From Burkholderiales bacterium (lineage in GTDB: Bacteria > Pseudomonadota > Gammaproteobacteria > Burkholderiales > Burkholderiaceae_C): a stretch of 64,000 bases of DNA. The notes beneath the pieces are model-generated. The model saw only the letters and a list, made by a program, of their open reading frames with translations. It had not been told where the DNA came from and ran no database searches. Made by a program: the position numbers and the translations under genes. Shown piece after piece: positions 49,949-59,466 of the stretch. The first letter of the stretch is position 1; every line of letters starts with the position of its first letter. Location: contig CANJJE010000006.1 in NCBI GenBank assembly GCA_947474755.1, positions 100,958 to 164,957 of the forward strand. Direction: 5' to 3'.

Positions 49949-50767
49949 ATGGCACGCAGCAAGGAGCGCGCACCAGTGGTGTTCGAGTTGCGCAGCGCAT
50001 CGATGACGTTGGTCGTCGTCGCGCTGAAGACCACCGACATGGCGGCCATCGAGCGCGAACTGACGGCACGATTTGCCGACACGCCAGAGATGTTCAATCA
50101 CGACCCGGTCGTGATCGACATCGCGCAGGCCGAAGGCGATCCGCTTGCGCTGGATTACGCAAGGCTCGCTTCCCTGTTGCGGCAATTCAAGATGGTGGCC
50201 GCTGCGGTGCGCGGTGGATCCCCCGAGCAGATGGCGGCCGCTGCCGAGGCCGGGCTGGGCGAAGCGCCGGAGGCGCCGCCGCCGTCGGCTCGCACGGCAG
50301 CGCCTGCGCCTGCTGTTGCAGAACCTGCGTCTGCGCAAGCCGCTGCGGTGCCAGTGTCCGAAGCCGAGGCCGAAGCACCGGCACCCGCATCGGCATCGGC
50401 AGCGCCTGCCGAGACGCCCGCGCTGCCCGCCGCCGTCGCCACGCTGATCATCGACAAGCCGCTGCGCTCGGGCCAGCAGGTGTACGCGCGCGGTGGCGAC
50501 CTCGTGGTGCTGGCAGCCGTGAATTTCGGTGCCGAGGTGATCGCCGACGGCAGCATTCATGTCTATGCGCCGCTGCGGGGCAAGGCGATTGCTGGTGCGC
50601 GCGGAAATACCAACGCGCGCATCTTCAGCACCTGCATGGAACCCGAACTGATCTCGATTGCCGGCACCTACCGCACCACCGACAACCCCTTGCCCGACAC
50701 AGTGATCGGCAGGTTGGCGCAGATCCGCCTCGACGGCGAGCGCCTGGTGTTCGAGCCGCTGGACTGA
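49949..50767 (+). CDS. minC: Septum site-determining protein MinC
   Basis: 272 residues from ATG 49949; an earlier in-frame GTG at 49910 lies close to the repeat element. The N-terminal FtsZ-inhibiting domain starts VVFELRSASMTLVVVALK. A long Ala/Pro linker covers about residues 105-165. The C-terminal beta-helix domain has PLRSGQQVYARGGDLVVLA and YAPLRGKAIAGARG. It blocks FtsZ assembly away from midcell with MinD. Confidence 0.96.
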   Translation: MARSKERAPVVFELRSASMTLVVVALKTTDMAAIERELTARFADTPEMFNHDPVVIDIAQAEGDPLALDYARLASLLRQFKMVAAAVRGGSPEQMAAAAEAGLGEAPEAPPPSARTAAPAPAVAEPASAQAAAVPVSEAEAEAPAPASASAAPAETPALPAAVATLIIDKPLRSGQQVYARGGDLVVLAAVNFGAEVIADGSIHVYAPLRGKAIAGARGNTNARIFSTCMEPELISIAGTYRTTDNPLPDTVIGRLAQIRLDGERLVFEPLD

Positions 50768-50840
50768 CCTTCAGTTTCTTTCTTCTTCCTCCTCACCTTT
50801 TTCGCCACCGGCGACATCACATCCACAAGGACCGACACCC

Positions 50841-51656
50841 ATGGCCAGAATCATCGTCGTGACCTCCGGCAAGGGAGGCGTCGGCAAGACCACTACCAGC
50901 GCCAGCTTTGCGTCCGGACTCGCGCTGCGCGGACACAAGACCGCCGTCATCGATTTCGACGTCGGCCTGCGCAATCTCGACCTGATCATGGGCTGCGAGC
51001 GCCGCGTGGTGTACGACCTGATCAATGTGATCCATGGCGAAGCGAGGTTGAACCAGGCATTGATCAAGGACAAGCAGTGCGACAACCTGTTCGTGCTCGC
51101 CGCGTCGCAAACCCGCGACAAGGACGCGCTGACGCAGGATGGCGTCGAGCGGGTGCTCGAAGAGCTGGCCGGCATGGATTTCGAGTACATCGTCTGCGAC
51201 TCGCCGGCCGGCATCGAGACCGGTGCATTGATGGCCATGCACTTCGCCGACGAGGCACTGGTGGTGACGAACCCCGAAGTGTCCTCGGTTCGTGATTCCG
51301 ACCGCATCCTCGGCATGCTGCACAGCAAGACGCGTCGCGCGATCGAGAAAAAGGAGCCGATCAAGGAGCACCTGCTGATCACCCGCTACAACCCGAACCG
51401 GGTGATCGGTGGTCAGATGCTCAGCCTGAAGGACATCTACGACATCCTGCGGGTGCGGATGATCGGCGTGATTCCGGAGTCCGAATCCGTGCTCGACGCA
51501 TCGAACCAGGGCACGCCGGCAATCCATCTGAAGGGATCCGACGTGTCGGAGGCCTACAAGGACGTGGTCACCCGCTTCCTGGGCCAGGAAACGCCGCTGC
51601 GCTTCGTGGATGCCGTGAGGCCGAGCTTTCTCAAGCGCCTTTTCGGGGGGAAGTGA
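50841..51656 (+). CDS. minD: Septum site-determining ATPase MinD
   Basis: 271 residues. Deviant Walker A SGKGGVGKTTTSASFA, FDVGLRNLDLIMGCERRV, and a C-terminal amphipathic membrane helix ending FLKRLFGGK. It lies 73 bases after minC and three before minE. Confidence 0.98.
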   Translation: MARIIVVTSGKGGVGKTTTSASFASGLALRGHKTAVIDFDVGLRNLDLIMGCERRVVYDLINVIHGEARLNQALIKDKQCDNLFVLAASQTRDKDALTQDGVERVLEELAGMDFEYIVCDSPAGIETGALMAMHFADEALVVTNPEVSSVRDSDRILGMLHSKTRRAIEKKEPIKEHLLITRYNPNRVIGGQMLSLKDIYDILRVRMIGVIPESESVLDASNQGTPAIHLKGSDVSEAYKDVVTRFLGQETPLRFVDAVRPSFLKRLFGGK

Positions 51657-51659
51657 GCC

Positions 51660-51920
51660 ATGGGTTTCCTGTCCTTCTTTCTGGGTGAAAAGACCAAGAC
51701 CGCCAGCGTTGCCAGGGAACGCCTGCAGATCATCCTGGCGCACGAGCGCAACGGCCGCACCCGTGACCCGGCCTACCTGCCCGACCTGCAGCGCGAGCTG
51801 CTCGCGGTCATTTCGAAGTACGTGTCGGTGGGGGCGGGCGACATCAAGGTCGAGGTCGAGCGCCAGGGCGATCTGGAGGTGCTGCAGGTCAAGATCGAGT
51901 TGCCGGATGCTGCGCGGTAG
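51660..51920 (+). CDS. minE: Cell division topological specificity factor MinE
   Basis: 86 residues, normal length. MinD-binding segment [20 protein letters not shown] and the C-terminal dimerisation part [20 protein letters not shown]. It drives Min oscillation. A TAAAAT box at 51938-51943 follows and probably belongs to the next operon. Confidence 0.97.
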   Translation: MGFLSFFLGEKTKTASVARERLQIILAHERNGRTRDPAYLPDLQRELLAVISKYVSVGAGDIKVEVERQGDLEVLQVKIELPDAAR

Positions 51921-51969
51921 CCTTCGTTCGAATAGCTAAAATGGCCAATCGAAGTCACCGGAGCTGATC

Positions 51970-52251
51970 ATGAACCTCTCCGCCACCGACGCCAAGAACC
52001 GACTCGGCCAGGTTCTGGAAACCGCGCAACGCGAACCGGTGTTCATCGACAAGAGCGGACGTCGGCACAGTGTCGTTATCTCGGTGGCGCGTTATGAAGA
52101 GTTGTTGCGTGCGGAGCAGGGCGGGTCGATCAATGGCTCCATGGAGGCGCGGCGTCAACGCTTCAACGAACAGTACAAGGACTGGATTGAGCTGCAGAAC
52201 CAGTTCGTCGCCGAGTACGGTGTGTTCGGCGAAGAATGGCGTCAGTGGTGA
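51970..52251 (+). CDS. Phd/YefM-type antitoxin
   Basis: 93 residues. The Phd/YefM N-terminal DNA-binding region is MNLSATDAKNRLGQVLETAQ, followed by PVFIDKSGRRHSVVISVARY. The C-terminal half is acidic and aromatic (NEQYKDWIELQNQF) and would bind the toxin. It precedes a CcdB-like gene by nine bases. A -10-like TAAAAT lies at 51938. Confidence 0.88.
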   Translation: MNLSATDAKNRLGQVLETAQREPVFIDKSGRRHSVVISVARYEELLRAEQGGSINGSMEARRQRFNEQYKDWIELQNQFVAEYGVFGEEWRQW

Positions 52252-52260
52252 GATTCCTGC

Positions 52261-52578
52261 ATGGCTCAGTTCGATGTGTACCTGAACCCCAGCGGCCGGC
52301 AGCGTGATGGCATCCCTTACCTCGTGGTGATGCAAAGTGACTTGCTGGACCACCTGCCGACCCGTCTCGTCATGCCCCTGGTGATCGAGCGGTTCAATGC
52401 CGCGCCGCTGCCATCGCGACTGAGCCCCGCCTTTTCCATCGACGGGCAAACCTTGCACCTGTGGCCGCAACAGACAGCAACCATCCTGGTGCGCATGCTG
52501 GGTCAGCCGGTAGCGTCACTGAAGGAAGATCAGAGTCGCCTGCTTGACGCCCTTGATGCCGTCATCAGCGGCATCTGA
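52261..52578 (+). CDS. CcdB family toxin
   Basis: 105 residues, normal for CcdB. Features: FDVYLNPSGRQRDGIPYLVV, VMQSDLLDHLPTRLVMPLV and the C-terminal ISGI. F-plasmid CcdB ends Trp-Gly-Ile with Trp99 needed for gyrase poisoning; here that position appears to be Ser. The Phd-type partner is unusual, since CcdB is normally paired with CcdA. It may target gyrase less strongly or act differently. Confidence 0.85.
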   Translation: MAQFDVYLNPSGRQRDGIPYLVVMQSDLLDHLPTRLVMPLVIERFNAAPLPSRLSPAFSIDGQTLHLWPQQTATILVRMLGQPVASLKEDQSRLLDALDAVISGI

Positions 52579-52590
52579 TCCAGCGCGCCG

Positions 52591-53067
52591 ATGACCTCAG
52601 CGCCACGCCCGCCCAAGATTCCCGAATCGGTGCTGGTCGTGATCCACACCGCCGATCTCGAGGTGCTGCTGATCGAGCGTGCTGACCGTCCCGGTTTCTG
52701 GCAGAGCGTGACCGGTTCGCGAGATTCGCTGGATGAGTCATTCGAGCAGACCGCGCGACGCGAGGTGGCCGAGGAGACCGGCATCGTCGTGGGCTCGGTG
52801 GACGTGCCGCTGGCGCATCTGCGAGACTGGGGCATGCGCAACGTCTACGAGATCTACCCGGTGTGGCGGCACCGCTATGCGCCGGGCGTGACGCACAACA
52901 CCGAGCACGTGTTCGGCTTGCGGGTGCCGCGCGACATCGCCATCACGCTGGCCCCGCGTGAGCACACCCATAGCGCGTGGTTGCCGTGGCGCGAGGCGGC
53001 CGACCGCTGCTTCTCGCCGTCGAACGCCGAAGCGGTGCTGCAGCTGCCCAGGTTCGTGTCCGCGTGA
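52591..53067 (+). CDS. nudB: Dihydroneopterin triphosphate diphosphatase (Nudix)
   Basis: 158 residues. Nudix box GSRDSLDESFEQTARREVAE followed by ETGI. The NudB-type features PESVLVVIHTADLEVLLIER and GFWQSVTGS are present. It removes pyrophosphate from dihydroneopterin triphosphate in folate synthesis. The stop overlaps a GTG start for the next gene (GTGA). Confidence 0.92.
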   Translation: MTSAPRPPKIPESVLVVIHTADLEVLLIERADRPGFWQSVTGSRDSLDESFEQTARREVAEETGIVVGSVDVPLAHLRDWGMRNVYEIYPVWRHRYAPGVTHNTEHVFGLRVPRDIAITLAPREHTHSAWLPWREAADRCFSPSNAEAVLQLPRFVSA

Positions 53068-53861
53068 AGGGCGTGCATCAATCGGGCGCCGGCGCCTCGA
53101 TGCGTCCGATCGACGTGCTGCGCGTGGCCACCTACAACATCCACAAGGGAGTTCGTGGTGTGGGTCCGCGGCGGCGGCTGGAAATCCACAATCTGGCGGT
53201 GGGCATCGAGGCACTGGACGCCGACCTGGTGTTCCTGCAGGAGGTGCGCAGCTCGAACCGTGCCGAGGCCCTGCAGTTCCCCGACACCCACCTCGGCTGG
53301 CCGCGGATGCCGCAGGCCGATTACGTGGCCCCCGAAGGCTATGCGGTGGCTTACCGCAGCAACGCGATCACGCGCCACGGCGAGCACGGCAACGCACTGC
53401 TGTCTCGCTGGCCGATCGGCGACATCCGGCACCACGACGTGTCCGACCACCGCTTCGAGCAGCGCGGCCTGCTGCATGTGCCCGTGCAGTGGAGAGGCAC
53501 GGTGGTGCATGCCATCGTCGCGCACCTGGGCCTGATGCACGCCAGCCGGGTGCGTCAGGTCGAGCGCATTGCCCAGTTCATCGACATGCATGTGCCGGCA
53601 GGCGAGCATCTGGTGCTCGCCGGTGACTTCAACGACTGGGGCGAGAAGCTCGACGCACCGATCCGCAAGATGGGCCTGGAGCCAGCGCGTGTCGGCAGGC
53701 AATCGCCGCTGCGTACCTTTCCCTCGCGGGTGCCGGTCTTTTCACTCGACCGGGTCTACGTTCGCGGCCTGCACTGCACCGCGACGCAGGTGCCGCGCGG
53801 TTCGGCCTGGGCTCGCATGTCGGACCACCTGCCGCTGGTGGTTGAGCTGCAGCTGAGCTGA
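53064..53861 (+). CDS. Endonuclease/exonuclease/phosphatase family protein
   Basis: 265 residues from GTG 53064, or 253 from ATG 53100; the conserved part begins LRVATYNIHKGVRG. EEP motifs: FLQEVRSSN, VAHLGLMHASRVRQ, LAGDFNDWGEKL and the C-terminal SDHLPLVVELQ. Metal-dependent phosphodiesterase; the substrate is unknown. It is directly followed by clsB after seven bases, a frequent arrangement that suggests a phospholipid-related or shared-operon role. Confidence 0.88.
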   Translation: MKGVHQSGAGASMRPIDVLRVATYNIHKGVRGVGPRRRLEIHNLAVGIEALDADLVFLQEVRSSNRAEALQFPDTHLGWPRMPQADYVAPEGYAVAYRSNAITRHGEHGNALLSRWPIGDIRHHDVSDHRFEQRGLLHVPVQWRGTVVHAIVAHLGLMHASRVRQVERIAQFIDMHVPAGEHLVLAGDFNDWGEKLDAPIRKMGLEPARVGRQSPLRTFPSRVPVFSLDRVYVRGLHCTATQVPRGSAWARMSDHLPLVVELQLS

Positions 53862-53868
53862 TCGGCCG

Positions 53869-55182
53869 ATGCCGAGCGACGACGTCCTCACGGCACGCGC
53901 CCACGCCGAGCGTTCCGCGCTCGAGCAGATGTGGGGTTCTGTGCCCCGGCCGGTGTTCAGCGGCGGCAACACGGTAGACCTGCTGAGGGGCGGTGACGCG
54001 CTCTTTCCGGCGATGGTCGATGCGATCGACGCTGCCCGCCACGAAGTCTGTGTCGCGACCTACATCTTCCACGACGACCCGGCCGCTGATCAAGTCTCCG
54101 CCGCGCTGATCCGGGCCGCGCAACGCGGCGTGCTGGTTCAGGTGGTGATCGACGGCTTCGGCACGCTGGTCGGCGTCAGCGCGTTGCAGCGCCGCCTGTG
54201 CGACGGCGGCGTGCAGGTCGCGGTGTACCGGCCGATCGACCGCTGGTGGAACTGGCTGCAGCCCGGACAGCTGCGGCGTCTGCACCTGAAGCTGTGCGTG
54301 GTCGACGCCGAGATCGGGTTCGTCGGTGGCATCAACCTGATGGACGATCGCTACGACCTCAGTCACGGCTGGAGCGACGCACCCCGCCTCGATTTCGCGG
54401 TGCGAGTCAACGGCCCGATCACGGGTCCGATCCATCAGGCGACGATCGCGGCGTGGTCGCGCGCGCACCTGGGGCAGACTTTCAAGGGCGAAGCGCTGGC
54501 GATCGTGCGCGGTGCCGAGCCGCTGGCTCGGGTTCGGCGCCTGATCAAGCGCTTGAGGCTGAACGGCCAGCGGGGCATGCAGGCAACGCCCGGCGACCTG
54601 GCGCCGATGCATGCCGCCTTCGTGCTGCGCGACAACGTGCGCCAGCGCCGCACCATCGAGCGTGCCTACATCGACGCCATCCGCAGCGCACACACGCGCG
54701 TCGATCTGATCTCGGCGTACTTCTACCCGGGGCGTCTGTTCCGTCGGGCGCTGTGTCAGGCGGCGCGGCGCGGGGTGCGCGTGAGGCTGCTGCTGCAAGG
54801 CAAGCTCGATTACCGCATCGCGGGCCTGGCGGCGCGGGCGCTCTACGACGAACTGCTGGGGCAGGGCGTGCGCATCTTCGAGTACACCCCTGCCTACCTG
54901 CACGCGAAGATCGGGGTCATCGACGATGAATGGGCGACGGTCGGCAGCTCGAACATCGACCCGCTGTCGCTGCTGCTGAACCTCGAGGCCAATGTCGTCG
55001 TGCGCGATGCGGCCTTCAATGCCGATCTGTCTGCGCAATTCGATGCCGCCATCGCGGTGTCTGAAGAGATCGACCCGAAACGAAAGTACCGACCCGGCAT
55101 GCTGGGCGCCTTGAGCCGTGGTGTGGTGGCCTGGATGTCGTACGTCTATTTGCGGGTCGCGGGAGCGACCGGTCGATACTGA
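53869..55182 (+). CDS. clsB: Cardiolipin synthase, ClsB type
   Basis: 437 residues with two phospholipase-D HKD motifs: His139 in HLKLCVVDAEIGFVGG and His345 in HAKIGVIDDEWATVGSSN. No N-terminal membrane helices, which fits ClsB (YbhO) rather than ClsA. It joins phosphatidylglycerol-type substrates into cardiolipin at the inner membrane. Confidence 0.93.
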   Translation: MPSDDVLTARAHAERSALEQMWGSVPRPVFSGGNTVDLLRGGDALFPAMVDAIDAARHEVCVATYIFHDDPAADQVSAALIRAAQRGVLVQVVIDGFGTLVGVSALQRRLCDGGVQVAVYRPIDRWWNWLQPGQLRRLHLKLCVVDAEIGFVGGINLMDDRYDLSHGWSDAPRLDFAVRVNGPITGPIHQATIAAWSRAHLGQTFKGEALAIVRGAEPLARVRRLIKRLRLNGQRGMQATPGDLAPMHAAFVLRDNVRQRRTIERAYIDAIRSAHTRVDLISAYFYPGRLFRRALCQAARRGVRVRLLLQGKLDYRIAGLAARALYDELLGQGVRIFEYTPAYLHAKIGVIDDEWATVGSSNIDPLSLLLNLEANVVVRDAAFNADLSAQFDAAIAVSEEIDPKRKYRPGMLGALSRGVVAWMSYVYLRVAGATGRY

Positions 55183-55188
55183 TCCTGC

Positions 55189-56295
55189 ATGGCAATCGCC
55201 GACACGGATCTGATCATTGAACGCCCGGCCGGCCTGTACTGCCCGCCGGGTGATTTCTACATCGACCCGTGGCGCCCGGTTGATCATGCGGTGATCACCC
55301 ATGCGCATGCCGATCACGCTCGCACCGGCCATGGGCACTACCTCGCGTCGGCGAAGTCGGCGGGCGTGCTGCGTTCGCGGCTGGGGCAGATCAAGCTGCA
55401 GACGGTGGCCTACGGCGAGGTGATCGAACACCGAGGCGTGCGTGTCAGCCTGCATCCCGCGGGGCACGTGCTGGGCTCCTCGCAGGTGCGCGTCGAGCAC
55501 GGCGGGCGAGTCTGGGTGGCCTCCGGCGACTATTTCGCGAGCGGCGCGCCAGACGATCACAACCTGACCTGCGACCCGTTCGAGCCGATTCGCTGCGACT
55601 GTTTCATCACCGAGAGCACCTTCGGCCTGCCGGTCTACCGGTGGCGGCCACAGCGCGAGGTCTACGCCGCCATCAACGCCTGGTGGAGCGCCAACGCCGA
55701 GGCCGGTCGCGCCAGCCTGCTGATGGGCTACAGCTTCGGCAAGGCGCAGCGGCTGCTCGCCGGGCTGGATGAGCGCATCGGGCCGATCGTCGTGCATGCA
55801 GCAGTCGAGCCGCTGAACCGGGCCTACCGCGCCGAAGGCGTGCGGCTGCCCGCGACGCAGCTGATCAGCGAGGTGAGCGACAAGGCCAGCCTGCGGCGCG
55901 CCATCGCGATCGGCCCGCCGTCGGTGCAGGGCAGCAGCTGGGCGCGTGCTTTCACGGTGGGAGGTGTCGAGGCGAGTGATGCGTTTGCCAGTGGCTGGAT
56001 GCAACTGCGCGGCGCGCGTCGCCGCTACGCGGTGGACCGCGGTTTCGTGATGAGCGACCACGCCGATTGGCCCGGGCTGCAGCGGGCCATCGCCGCCACC
56101 GGTGCCGAACGCGTCATCGTGACGCACGGCTACGAGGCGGTGATGGTTCGCTGGCTGGAACAGCAGGGGCTTCAAGCCGGATCGTTCCGTACCGAATTCG
56201 GTCGTGAGGATGGCGCCGACGTGTTGCCGGCCGTGACCGCCGATGCCGCGTCCCATCAACCAGAACCGACCGATCCGGGTCGAGCGTCACGTTGA
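55189..56295 (+). CDS. Ligase-associated DNA exonuclease (metallo-beta-lactamase fold)
   Basis: 368 residues. The metal motif HAHADH starts at His38; other features are HPAGHVLGSSQVRVEH, the C-terminal FVMSDHADWPGL and VIVTHGYEAVMVRWL. The family processes DNA or RNA ends and is encoded beside an ATP-dependent DNA ligase. The stop overlaps the TTG start of the ligase (TTGA). Confidence 0.93.
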   Translation: MAIADTDLIIERPAGLYCPPGDFYIDPWRPVDHAVITHAHADHARTGHGHYLASAKSAGVLRSRLGQIKLQTVAYGEVIEHRGVRVSLHPAGHVLGSSQVRVEHGGRVWVASGDYFASGAPDDHNLTCDPFEPIRCDCFITESTFGLPVYRWRPQREVYAAINAWWSANAEAGRASLLMGYSFGKAQRLLAGLDERIGPIVVHAAVEPLNRAYRAEGVRLPATQLISEVSDKASLRRAIAIGPPSVQGSSWARAFTVGGVEASDAFASGWMQLRGARRRYAVDRGFVMSDHADWPGLQRAIAATGAERVIVTHGYEAVMVRWLEQQGLQAGSFRTEFGREDGADVLPAVTADAASHQPEPTDPGRASR

Positions 56296-58049
56296 GGCAG
56301 TTCGCCACGCTCTACGCCGCGCTCGACGCCAGCACTGCGACCACCGCCAAGGTCGACGCGCTGAAGTGCTACTTCGCCGTCGCCAGCCCGAGCGATGCGG
56401 CCTGGGCGGTGTATTTCCTGGCCGGCGGCAAGCCGCGACAGGTGGTGCCCACTGGCGTGCTGCGCGCGCTCGCCTGCGGGTGTGCCGGCATCGACGACTG
56501 GCTGTTCGAGGAGTGCTACCAGGCGGTTGGCGACCTCGCCGAGACGATTGCGCACGTGCTGCCGCCGCCTCTGAGGCGCAGCGATGTCGGTCTGGCCATC
56601 TGGATCGAACAGCGCCTGCTTGCGCTGCGTGATGAAACGCCCGAGACGCAGGCGGTGCGCATCGCCGGATACTGGGATGAGCTCGAAGCCGACGAACGCT
56701 TCCTGCTGACCAAGCTGATCGGCGGCGGCTTTCGCGTCGGGGTCAGCAAGCTGCTGGTGCAGCGCGCGCTGGCGCAATGGGCCGGGCTCGATGCCAAGGT
56801 GGTGGCGCAGCGGATGATGGGCTACACCGACAAGACGTCACGGCCGGATGCAGCCAGCTTTGCAAGGCTGGTGTCGGCCGATGCCGCGCCGGGTCGCGAT
56901 GCGGGGCAGCCTTACCCCTTCTTCCTCGCGCATCCGGTCGATGTGCCGCTGGCTGATTTCGATACGCTGCTGGGGTCGCCGAGCGACTGGCTGGTCGAGT
57001 GGAAGTACGACGGCATCCGCGCACAGGTGGTGCGGCGCGCCGGGCAGGTGTGGATCTGGTCGCGTGGCGAAGAGCTGGTGACCGACCGCTTCCCCGAAGT
57101 CGTGGCCATGGCGCAGGCCTGGCCTGACGGCACGGTGCTCGATGGCGAGATCCTGGTCTGGCTGCCCGGCACCGATCGGCCCGCGCCGTTCAACCTCTTG
57201 CAGCAGCGGATCGGCCGCAAGAACCTGACCAGGAAGATCCTCGCCGAGGTGCCGGTGACTTTCATGGCTTACGACCTGCTGGAGCAGGTCGGGGTCGATT
57301 GGCGCGAGGCCGCACAGCATCTGCGGCGTGCCGCGCTGGAGACCTTGGCGCTCGACGCACCGGCGCTGCGCCTGTCGCCGCTGCTGAATGGCAGCTGGCC
57401 CGAACTCGCCGCGCTGCGCGAGCAATCCCGAGGTCGCGGCGTCGAGGGCTTCATGCTGAAGCACCGCGATGTTCACTACGGCAGCGGGCGTCGCAAACAG
57501 GCCGGTGCAGTCGCCGGAGCGAAATCGCTGGCCTGGTGGAAATGGAAAGTCGACCCGTTGAGCGCCGATGCGGTGCTGATCTATGCCCAAGCCGGTCACG
57601 GTCGCCGCGCCGGCGTCTATACCGATTACACCTTCGCGGTGTGGAACCGCACGCCGCGAGATGCAGCCGAGGCGCTGGCCGTTGTCGATGCCATCGCCGC
57701 GCGTCAGCCCCCACAGCCTGACGGCCTGCAGCTGGTCGCGTTCGCAAAAGCCTATGGCGGCCTGAGCGACGAAGAGTTCAAGGCGGTCGACCGCGCGATC
57801 CGCCAGACGACGCTGGAAAAATTCGGCCCGGTGCGCAGCGTCAAGCCGACGATGGTCTTCGAGCTGGGCTTCGAGGGCCTGAACCTCAGCGCGCGCCACA
57901 AGAGCGGCATCGCGGTGCGTTTCCCCCGCATGCTGAGAATCCGCGGGGACAAGCCGCTGCACGAAGCCGACACACTCGATACCCTACGAGCGCTGATGAG
58001 CCCTGGAGAACCTGCCGATGAGCGCGACACCCATGACCCCAACGACTGA
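56292..58049 (+). CDS. ATP-dependent DNA ligase
   Basis: 585 residues, TTG start. N-terminal DNA-binding domain (about residues 1-200), nucleophile Lys238 in VEWKYDGIRAQVV, motif III-like FMAYDLLEQ, motif IV EGFMLKHRDV and motif V WWKWKVDPLS, then an OB-fold. The bacterium's main ligase is NAD-dependent, so this one probably serves repair with the exonuclease. The DEXH helicase and phosphoesterase that often complete the set are not in this window. The end overlaps gor by 32 bases. Confidence 0.95.
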   Translation: MRQFATLYAALDASTATTAKVDALKCYFAVASPSDAAWAVYFLAGGKPRQVVPTGVLRALACGCAGIDDWLFEECYQAVGDLAETIAHVLPPPLRRSDVGLAIWIEQRLLALRDETPETQAVRIAGYWDELEADERFLLTKLIGGGFRVGVSKLLVQRALAQWAGLDAKVVAQRMMGYTDKTSRPDAASFARLVSADAAPGRDAGQPYPFFLAHPVDVPLADFDTLLGSPSDWLVEWKYDGIRAQVVRRAGQVWIWSRGEELVTDRFPEVVAMAQAWPDGTVLDGEILVWLPGTDRPAPFNLLQQRIGRKNLTRKILAEVPVTFMAYDLLEQVGVDWREAAQHLRRAALETLALDAPALRLSPLLNGSWPELAALREQSRGRGVEGFMLKHRDVHYGSGRRKQAGAVAGAKSLAWWKWKVDPLSADAVLIYAQAGHGRRAGVYTDYTFAVWNRTPRDAAEALAVVDAIAARQPPQPDGLQLVAFAKAYGGLSDEEFKAVDRAIRQTTLEKFGPVRSVKPTMVFELGFEGLNLSARHKSGIAVRFPRMLRIRGDKPLHEADTLDTLRALMSPGEPADERDTHDPND

Positions 58050-59451
58050 CTTCGATTGCGACCTGCTGGTGATCGGAGCTGGCAGCGGAGGCGTGCGCGC
58101 TGCCCGGTTCGCCGCGCAGCGCGGCGCCCGAGTGATCGTGGTGGAAGGCAGTGCGCTCGGCGGCACCTGCGTCAACGTCGGCTGCATTCCGAAGAAGCTG
58201 TACAGCTATGCGGCGCATTACGCCGAGTCTTTCGAGCAGTCGCACGGCTTTGGGTGGGAGGCCCCCACCCCGCGCCTTGACTGGGCCGTACTGAAGGCCC
58301 GGCGAGCTGCAGAGATCACGAGGCTGAACGGGATCTACGAGGGTCTGCTGCGAGGTGCCGGGGTAAGGCTGGTGCGCGGCTGGGGCCGCCTGATCGATGC
58401 GCACACGGTGGCGGTGCGTTCGGTTGATGGCGGCGAGGAAGATCCGCCGCAGATCCATACCGCCCGCCACATCCTGCTGGCCACCGGCGGCGGGCCGCAA
58501 CGCGTTCACCACGCTGGCGCCGAACATGCGCTGAGTTCGGATGACATGTTCGACCTCGATCCGTTCCCGCGTCGGCTGGTCGTCGTGGGTGGTGGCTACA
58601 TCGCGTGCGAGTTCGCCTCGATCTTCCAGGGCCTGGGAGCGCAGGTGACGCTGGTGCATCGCGGATCGCGTTTGTTGCGCGGTTTCGACACCGAGGTCGT
58701 CGATTTCGTTACCGCCGAGATGCGCAAGAAGGGGATCGTGATCCGCCTGGACGCCACGGTGGCCGACGTGGAACTCGAGGCCGGGGGACAAACACTTCGA
58801 CTCGCCCGCGCCGGTGGCTCGGGTGAGGCAGATCAAGACACCACGATCGAGGTCGATGCGGTTCTGCACGCCACGGGACGCACACCGCGTACTGCCGGAC
58901 TCGGCCTCGAAGCCGTCGGCATCGTGCCGAATGCCAGGGGCTGTGTGCCGGTCGACGGCAGCTACCAGACAGTCGTGCCGTCAATCCATGCGATCGGGGA
59001 CCTGGTCGGACACATGGCGCTGACGCCGGTGGCGCTGGCCGAAGCGATGGTGCTGGTCGATCGCTTGTTCGGCAACGGCACCCGGCCGCCCATCGATTAC
59101 GCGCTCATCCCCACCGCCGTCTTCACACATCCGAACATCGGTACCGTCGGACTGAGTGAAGAAGCGGCGCGCGAACGCGCGCCGGTGCGCATCTACCGAA
59201 GTGATTTCAAGGCCTTGCAGCACACGCTGAGCGGCAGCAGCGAGCGCACGCTGGTGAAGATCGTCGTCGACGATGAGAGCGACCGTGTGCTGGGGATGCA
59301 CATGGTCGGCGCCGATGCCGGCGAGGTGATCCAGGGCTTCGCGGTGGCGCTTCAGGCGGGTGTGACCAAGGCCCAGCTCGACCGCACCATCGGCATCCAC
59401 CCGACGGTCGCAGAGGAATTCGTGACGATGCGCGAGGTGTCGCGGCGCTGA
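58018..59451 (+). CDS. gor: Glutathione-disulfide reductase
   Basis: 477 residues from ATG 58018; ATG 58033 is an alternative that would reduce the overlap with the ligase gene. FAD motif LLVIGAGSGGVRAARFAA, redox-active Cys51/Cys56 in GGTCVNVGCIPKKLYSYA, NADPH-binding GGGYIACEFASIFQGLGAQV with Arg residues after VHRG, and C-terminal IHPTVAEEFVTM. It keeps glutathione reduced in the cytoplasm. Confidence 0.95.
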   Translation: MSATPMTPTTDFDCDLLVIGAGSGGVRAARFAAQRGARVIVVEGSALGGTCVNVGCIPKKLYSYAAHYAESFEQSHGFGWEAPTPRLDWAVLKARRAAEITRLNGIYEGLLRGAGVRLVRGWGRLIDAHTVAVRSVDGGEEDPPQIHTARHILLATGGGPQRVHHAGAEHALSSDDMFDLDPFPRRLVVVGGGYIACEFASIFQGLGAQVTLVHRGSRLLRGFDTEVVDFVTAEMRKKGIVIRLDATVADVELEAGGQTLRLARAGGSGEADQDTTIEVDAVLHATGRTPRTAGLGLEAVGIVPNARGCVPVDGSYQTVVPSIHAIGDLVGHMALTPVALAEAMVLVDRLFGNGTRPPIDYALIPTAVFTHPNIGTVGLSEEAARERAPVRIYRSDFKALQHTLSGSSERTLVKIVVDDESDRVLGMHMVGADAGEVIQGFAVALQAGVTKAQLDRTIGIHPTVAEEFVTMREVSRR

Positions 59452-59466
59452 GAGGCCGCGACAGCG

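Noticed and set aside
53629..56259. An 876-codon open frame on the minus strand
   Set aside because: It is antisense to the EEP, clsB and exonuclease genes, which have clear motifs; long antisense frames are expected in high-GC DNA.
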